Below are positions 60,443-64,000 of a DNA stretch of 64,000 nucleotides, piece after piece. Origin of the DNA: JAKAXS01 sp965279065 (GTDB lineage: Bacteria > Pseudomonadota > Alphaproteobacteria > Rhizobiales > Hyphomicrobiaceae); NCBI GenBank assembly GCA_965279065.1, contig OZ257134.1:1984001-2048000 (forward strand), in the 5' to 3' direction. Each line of letters starts with the position of its first letter. Positions within the stretch are counted from its first letter, which is position 1. The position numbers were made by a program, and so were the translations under genes. The notes under the pieces were generated by a model that was not told the origin of the DNA, ran no database searches, and saw only the letters and a program-made list of their open reading frames with translations.

Positions 60443-61308
60443 CCGCTCTCCTCACAGCGACCGGAATCCGCGACGCCTTCCTCGGCGCCTGCCGCGCCGA
60501 ACTGCGCGCCATAAAAGCCGGCAACGTGCACATCCACGCCGCCGGTCACGACATGGACGTGGCCCAGTTTGAGGCCGCCGCCGAGGCAGCCGCTCCCCAC
60601 ATCGCCAACGAAGACCTCCGGGTCGGCGAGCGTATACGCCTGGCCGTTGAAGCCAGTTTCGCCGCCGCCGGCTGCAACACCAATCTCGGCATCCTGCTGC
60701 TCTGCGTCCCGCTGGCCGTCGCGGCGGAGGCCTCGGCCGTGACCGTAAATCTGCGCACGCGCCTCTCACTCATCCTGACGACGCTCGACAGCCGTGACGC
60801 AGTCGAGGTCTATCGTGCTATCGCCCACGCCAACCCGGGTGGCCTCGGCAAGGTCGAAACCGAGGACGTCTCGGCCGCACCGGCCGTCACGCTTCTGCAG
60901 GCCATGGAACTGGCCAAGGACCGCGATCGCATCGCGAATGCCTACGTCACCACCTTCGCCGACATCTTCGACTTCGCCCTCCCCCGTCTCGATGCCGCCC
61001 GCCGCGAGGAGCGCTCCGAGGAAAACGCCATCGCCTCCTTGCACATGAGTTTGCTGGCAAAATTCCCCGACAGCCACATCGCCCGCAAGTACGGCAGCGC
61101 GCGTGCGGAGGAAATCCGCGCCGCCGCCGAGGTTCTTCGCCCACGTGTCTTTCCGATGACATCGCGTGACGCGCGCGACCGGCTGCTCGCTTTTGATGCT
61201 TCACTCAAGAGCGACAGCGTTAATCCGGGCACCACCGCCGACTTCGTCGTCGCAAGCCTTTTTGCTGACACAATAATCCGGCTTGGGCGCCATACGGCCG
61301 CAGCTTAG
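60439..61308 (+). CDS. orf17: Triphosphoribosyl-dephospho-CoA synthase-like protein (Orf17)
   Basis: The 289-residue protein resembles the CitG/MdcB family, which attach a ribosyl-phosphate unit to a nucleotide. It shows AIKAGNVHIHAAGHDMDVAQ at about 24-43, GCNTNLGILLLCVPLAVAAE and AHANPGGLGKVETEDVS. Citrate or malonate lyase genes are absent, and its place in the H4MPT operon suggests a ribosyl-phosphate transfer in cofactor synthesis; this is inference. The start overlaps the orf7 stop (ATGA). Confidence 0.88.
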   Translation: MTALLTATGIRDAFLGACRAELRAIKAGNVHIHAAGHDMDVAQFEAAAEAAAPHIANEDLRVGERIRLAVEASFAAAGCNTNLGILLLCVPLAVAAEASAVTVNLRTRLSLILTTLDSRDAVEVYRAIAHANPGGLGKVETEDVSAAPAVTLLQAMELAKDRDRIANAYVTTFADIFDFALPRLDAARREERSEENAIASLHMSLLAKFPDSHIARKYGSARAEEIRAAAEVLRPRVFPMTSRDARDRLLAFDASLKSDSVNPGTTADFVVASLFADTIIRLGRHTAAA

Positions 61309-61446
61309 CCTCTTGTCGAATAGACAAGGCTGGCGTAAGTGATTTCCCGGTGCCTCCGGCATCGCTATCTGGCCAACCGGTCCGGTGACGCTCGTCATCG
61401 TTCGCAGCTAACAAAGGTAGCCCGAGAAATCGACCGCACCCGACTG

Positions 61447-61469
61447 ACCCCCGATGGTCCTTCGGGGGT
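61447..61469 (+). other. Hairpin in the gap before fae
   Basis: ACCCCCGA and TCGGGGGT pair around TGGTCCT, eight pairs, 46 bases before the fae start. No T-run follows, so it may stabilise a 5' end or mark a processing site rather than terminate. The 206-base gap between orf17 and fae is the only long one in this operon and could hold a separate fae promoter. Confidence 0.4.
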
Positions 61470-61514
61470 GCGTCGGCGACGAAGTGTTCACAAATTTTGG
61501 GAGGAATCTCCATA

Positions 61515-62027
61515 ATGGCTAAGATCAACCGCGTACTGGTCGGCGAGTCGCTCGTCGGCGACGGCAACGAAGTCGCCCACATCGACCTCATCATTGGACC
61601 GCGCGGCAGCGCTGCCGAAACCGCGTTCTGCAACTCGCTCACGAACAACAAGGACGGCTTCACGTCGCTCCTCGCCGTCATCGCACCGAACCTGGCATGC
61701 AAGCCCAACACCGTGATGTTCAACAAGGTCACCATCAAGGACGCCCGTCAGGCCGTTCAGATGTTTGGCCCGGCCCAGTACGGCGTCGCCAAGGCAATCC
61801 AGGACTCGGTTGCTGAAGGCGTGATCCCCGCCAATGAAGCTGACGACGTCTACGTTTGCGTCGGCGTGTTCATTCACTGGGAAGCTGCCGACGACGCCAA
61901 GATCCAGGACTACAACTACCGCGCAGTGAAGGAAGCTCTGGCTCGCGCCATCGCTGGCAAGCCGACCGCTGCCGAAGCAACCGCCCAGCGCAACTCGGCT
62001 TCGCATCCCTTCGGTGCGAAGACTTGA
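61515..62027 (+). CDS. fae: Formaldehyde-activating enzyme
   Basis: Fae condenses formaldehyde with H4MPT to methylene-H4MPT and is usually one of the most abundant proteins in methylotrophs. The 170-residue protein shows VGESLVGDGNEVAHIDLIIG, where His22 is the conserved catalytic histidine, GPRGSAAETAFCNSL, and YVCVGVFIHWEAADDAKIQD. The GGGAGGAA site at 61499 supports the ATG at 61515. Codon use is strongly biased toward a few codons, as expected for a highly expressed gene. A strong terminator lies 148 bases downstream. Confidence 0.98.
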   Translation: MAKINRVLVGESLVGDGNEVAHIDLIIGPRGSAAETAFCNSLTNNKDGFTSLLAVIAPNLACKPNTVMFNKVTIKDARQAVQMFGPAQYGVAKAIQDSVAEGVIPANEADDVYVCVGVFIHWEAADDAKIQDYNYRAVKEALARAIAGKPTAAEATAQRNSASHPFGAKT

Positions 62028-62172
62028 AGCGGACACCGTCCACAGCAGGATGACACACCTCCTATGAAGGGGGGGCTGCTGCAGCGATTGGGTAGACTGC
62101 TTGCCGGCCGTTGGAACGGCTGACACGGGCAGGAGTGGTAGGGACTTTCCACCCTGGCACGTGACGACCCCA

Positions 62173-62910
62173 TCAAAGGCCGATGATCTCTTGCAGATCA
62201 TCGGCCTTAATTTTTTGCCCATGAAGCGCGGAGGCTATGAGCGCCCCGTGCGCTCCGGCTGCGCGAGCAGCGTGAAGGTCGGCGATATCGCGCACACCCC
62301 CTGCCGCATAGACATGAGCCCGCGGCGCCAGGCGCGAGATTTGCGCGATCCGCTGAAAATCCGGCCCACCACCGGAACCGACGCGCCCCAGCGTCATGAC
62401 GATGACGCGCTTGGGCCAGAAGTCCGGCCGACGCAGCAGCGCGGGCGGCCCCATGAATTCGTCGCCGCGAAAGTCGAGCGACAGCACCGTCGAGTCCGGA
62501 ATGGGCCGGCCGACCTGTCCGTCGGGCAGCACCTCTGACCCGATCACTGTGACGCCACCAGTTTCGCTCTCGGTGATGCAACCGGCGTCGACCCAGAATT
62601 CCACCGCTGGCAGCGCCACCGCTAACGCCGGAACCAGACTGGAATTTGCGCCACGCCCCTCGATGCCATCGAGGTCGGCGATGTACATCGTCGAAAACGG
62701 ATAGAGTCGGCGATATCCGCGCGCGACAGTCTCGACGGTCGGGTTCCCTTGACCGGTCCCGTCGGGGTCAGACCCATGGGTCTGACCCCAGTCCGTCACA
62801 CCCCCTGCAGGGGCAAGCGGTGTCACCAACGGCTGGTAGTTCGCGCGATCGCCCGCCACCGCGCGAACCGGGATGCCGTGGCGAACGTCGATAACGGGAA
62901 TGATGTGCAT
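62173..62910 (-). CDS. HisA/HisF family protein, C1-pathway linked
   Basis: The 245-residue TIM-barrel protein resembles HisA but belongs to the divergent group found beside H4MPT genes. It has IIPVIDVRHGIPVRAVAGDR at its N-terminus, MYIADLDGIEGRG at about 74-86, WVDAGCI and VYAAGGVRDIADLH. At about residues 37-58 it has an extra GGVTDWGQTHGSDPDGTGQG-type segment coded by a REP-like palindrome, not expected in the family. The last codons lie within the fae terminator. The function is unknown; a role in pterin or C1 metabolism is likely from position. Frame remains open through the insertion. Confidence 0.82.
   Translation of the reverse strand: MHIIPVIDVRHGIPVRAVAGDRANYQPLVTPLAPAGGVTDWGQTHGSDPDGTGQGNPTVETVARGYRRLYPFSTMYIADLDGIEGRGANSSLVPALAVALPAVEFWVDAGCITESETGGVTVIGSEVLPDGQVGRPIPDSTVLSLDFRGDEFMGPPALLRRPDFWPKRVIVMTLGRVGSGGGPDFQRIAQISRLAPRAHVYAAGGVRDIADLHAARAAGAHGALIASALHGQKIKADDLQEIIGL
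62176..62216 (+). terminator. Rho-independent terminator of fae
   Basis: AAGGCCGATGATCT (62176-62189) and AGATCATCGGCCTT (62195-62208) pair over 14 bases around a five-base loop and are followed by AA then six T. The stem coincides with the last codons and stop of the opposite-strand HisA-like gene. Confidence 0.93.
62764..62789. repeat. REP-like perfect palindrome inside the HisA-like gene
   Basis: Bases 62764-62789 are a perfect 26-base palindrome: GGGGTCAGACCC, then AT, then GGGTCTGACCCC. A second, 12-base palindrome CCCCTGCAGGGG follows at 62802. GGGGTCAGACCC cores are common in REP elements linked to RAYT transposases (established knowledge). It lies in coding sequence and keeps the frame open. 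Confidence 0.85.
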
Positions 62911-62965
62911 GCGTGCCGGCTCCCGGCAGATGGTGTATCACGACGCGAATGAAGCGGGCATCAAC

Positions 62966-63991
62966 ATGAGCATCACGGCAGGACTGGACGTCGGCGGCGC
63001 CCACCTCAAGATCGCACGAGCCGAGACGGGCCGTGTCACTGCGGTAGAGCAGATCCCCTGCCCTCTGTGGCAAGGCATGACGCACCTGGAGCAGGCACTT
63101 GCAACCGCCCGCCCCCTGCTCGCTGGCGCGGAAACCATCGCCATCACCATGACCGGCGAACTGTCCGATCTCTTCGCCGACCGCCGCGAGGGCGTCGAGA
63201 CCCTTGTGCTGAAACTCGATGGCGAATTCGGCAGCAGAGCGCGCTACTGGATCGGCCGTCGCGGCTTTGGCACAGCTTCCGACGCGATTGCCCACTACAT
63301 GGATGTCGCCTCCACCAACTTTCTCGCCACCGCAACCCTTGTCGCGCGCCATCACGCAAACGCGTTGCTGGTCGATATGGGCTCCACCACGACCGACATC
63401 ATCGCCATCACCGACGGCGCCCCGAACGTCGTCGGCCTGACCGACGCCGACCGCCTCGCGAGCTTCGAACTGGTCTACACAGGCTTTACGCGCACCGCCG
63501 TGATGGGGGTTGCGACATCCGCCGAATTCCGCGGCCGCCGCCAAGGCCTGTGCCGAGAATATCTGGCGACGATGGCCGACGTCCGCCGCATCCTTGGCCA
63601 GCTACCCGATGGCCTCGACCAACACGCCACCGCCGACGGACGCGGCAAGTCCGTCCCCGAGAGCATCGCCCGCCTCGCCCGCATGTTCGGCCGCGATACG
63701 GCGGACGGCCTATTCGAGGATTGGAAGGCCGCCGCAGCTGTAATTGTGGAAGCCCAGCTGCTGTCGATTGCGGAAGGCTGTGAATTCGTCATTGCCCGCG
63801 CTGCAGTTCCATCAGGCGCACCCGTCGTGGTTGCAGGCATCGGCGCCAGCTTCGTCGCCCTGGACATTGCCCCCCGCTTGGGCCGGGAGGCCATCGACTT
63901 CGGCGACCTCGCGAACACTGAAGCGATTGCCACCTCAGCAGCGACCAATTGCGCACCCGCCGTCGCGGTTGCGCTATTAGCTAAGCCGTAA
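62966..63991 (+). CDS. ASKHA/hydantoinase-like H4MPT-linked C1 protein (TIGR03123 type)
   Basis: The 341-residue protein matches the family described as probable H4MPT-linked C1 transfer pathway protein. It has an actin-like ATPase fold: AGLDVGGAHLKIARAETG at the start (phosphate 1) and LVDMGSTTTDIIAITDG in the middle (phosphate 2). A glycine-rich GAPVVVAGIGASF segment lies near the C-terminus. The exact reaction is unknown. The ATG at 62966 is preferred; an in-frame start at 62930 would add 12 residues. It is divergent from the HisA-like gene, and its stop at 63991 is close to the window end. Confidence 0.87.
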   Translation: MSITAGLDVGGAHLKIARAETGRVTAVEQIPCPLWQGMTHLEQALATARPLLAGAETIAITMTGELSDLFADRREGVETLVLKLDGEFGSRARYWIGRRGFGTASDAIAHYMDVASTNFLATATLVARHHANALLVDMGSTTTDIIAITDGAPNVVGLTDADRLASFELVYTGFTRTAVMGVATSAEFRGRRQGLCREYLATMADVRRILGQLPDGLDQHATADGRGKSVPESIARLARMFGRDTADGLFEDWKAAAAVIVEAQLLSIAEGCEFVIARAAVPSGAPVVVAGIGASFVALDIAPRLGREAIDFGDLANTEAIATSAATNCAPAVAVALLAKP

Positions 63992-64000
63992 CCGTCTTCA

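Overview
The window reads as a chromosomal segment of a methylotrophic alphaproteobacterium, most likely Hyphomicrobium or a close relative in the Hyphomicrobiales. Three things point there: a complete pqqABCDE cluster next to periplasmic cytochromes c; a tetrahydromethanopterin (H4MPT) formaldehyde-oxidation cluster (orf4, mtdB, orf5, mch, orf7, orf17, fae); and GC-rich DNA of uniform coding style. No rRNA, CRISPR array, transposase or phage gene was seen. One tRNA (Arg, anticodon UCU) is present.

Layout. 1-12.7 kb is mixed housekeeping: a truncated Atm1-type ABC exporter, a LOG-type nucleotide hydrolase, MgtE, two paralogous secreted polysaccharide deacetylases, small secreted proteins, Tex, and the divergent B12 genes cobT and cobS. 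12.8-16.9 kb is a four-gene operon: circularly permuted ATP-grasp, alpha-E protein, transglutaminase-like protease and the proteasome-fold protein Anbu. 17-20.4 kb has two divergent c-di-GMP genes. 20.5-33.4 kb is accessory and housekeeping material: a glycosyltransferase, a dihydropteroate-synthase-like protein probably serving H4MPT synthesis, an NDUFS4-like complex I subunit, a metallophosphoesterase, a YCII/ECF sigma pair and a decayed lipid-kinase remnant.

33.5-40.9 kb carries two TonB receptor loci. The first receptor has a one-base frameshift and is followed by a molbindin-like Mop protein. The second lies behind a cobalamin riboswitch and is followed by a PepSY membrane protein. 41-45.6 kb is the glycine cleavage system gcvTHP behind a tandem glycine riboswitch, which suits a methylotroph with high glycine/serine flux. 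45.6-49.2 kb is cysI and cysJ. 49.8-54.5 kb is pqqABCDE plus two nearly identical cytochromes c, each with a clear terminator. 54.5-64 kb is folK, pcd, the H4MPT operon, and two further C1-linked genes (a HisA-like and an ASKHA-fold protein) in divergent orientation.

How it fits together: PQQ and small cytochromes serve periplasmic methanol oxidation. The formaldehyde produced is captured by Fae on H4MPT and oxidised by MtdB and Mch. folK, pcd, the DHPS-like gene, orf4, orf5, orf7, orf17 and the two terminal genes probably make or modify the pterin cofactor. GcvTHP links glycine to folate C1 units.

The points most worth a second look are a REP-like palindrome inserted in frame in the HisA-like gene, a fae terminator that doubles as the last codons of that gene, the B12-riboswitch receptor/PepSY pair, the Anbu operon with its duplicated palindromic spacer, and an unannotated strip at 27.7-28.3 kb with a strong terminator and anti-Shine-Dalgarno hairpins.
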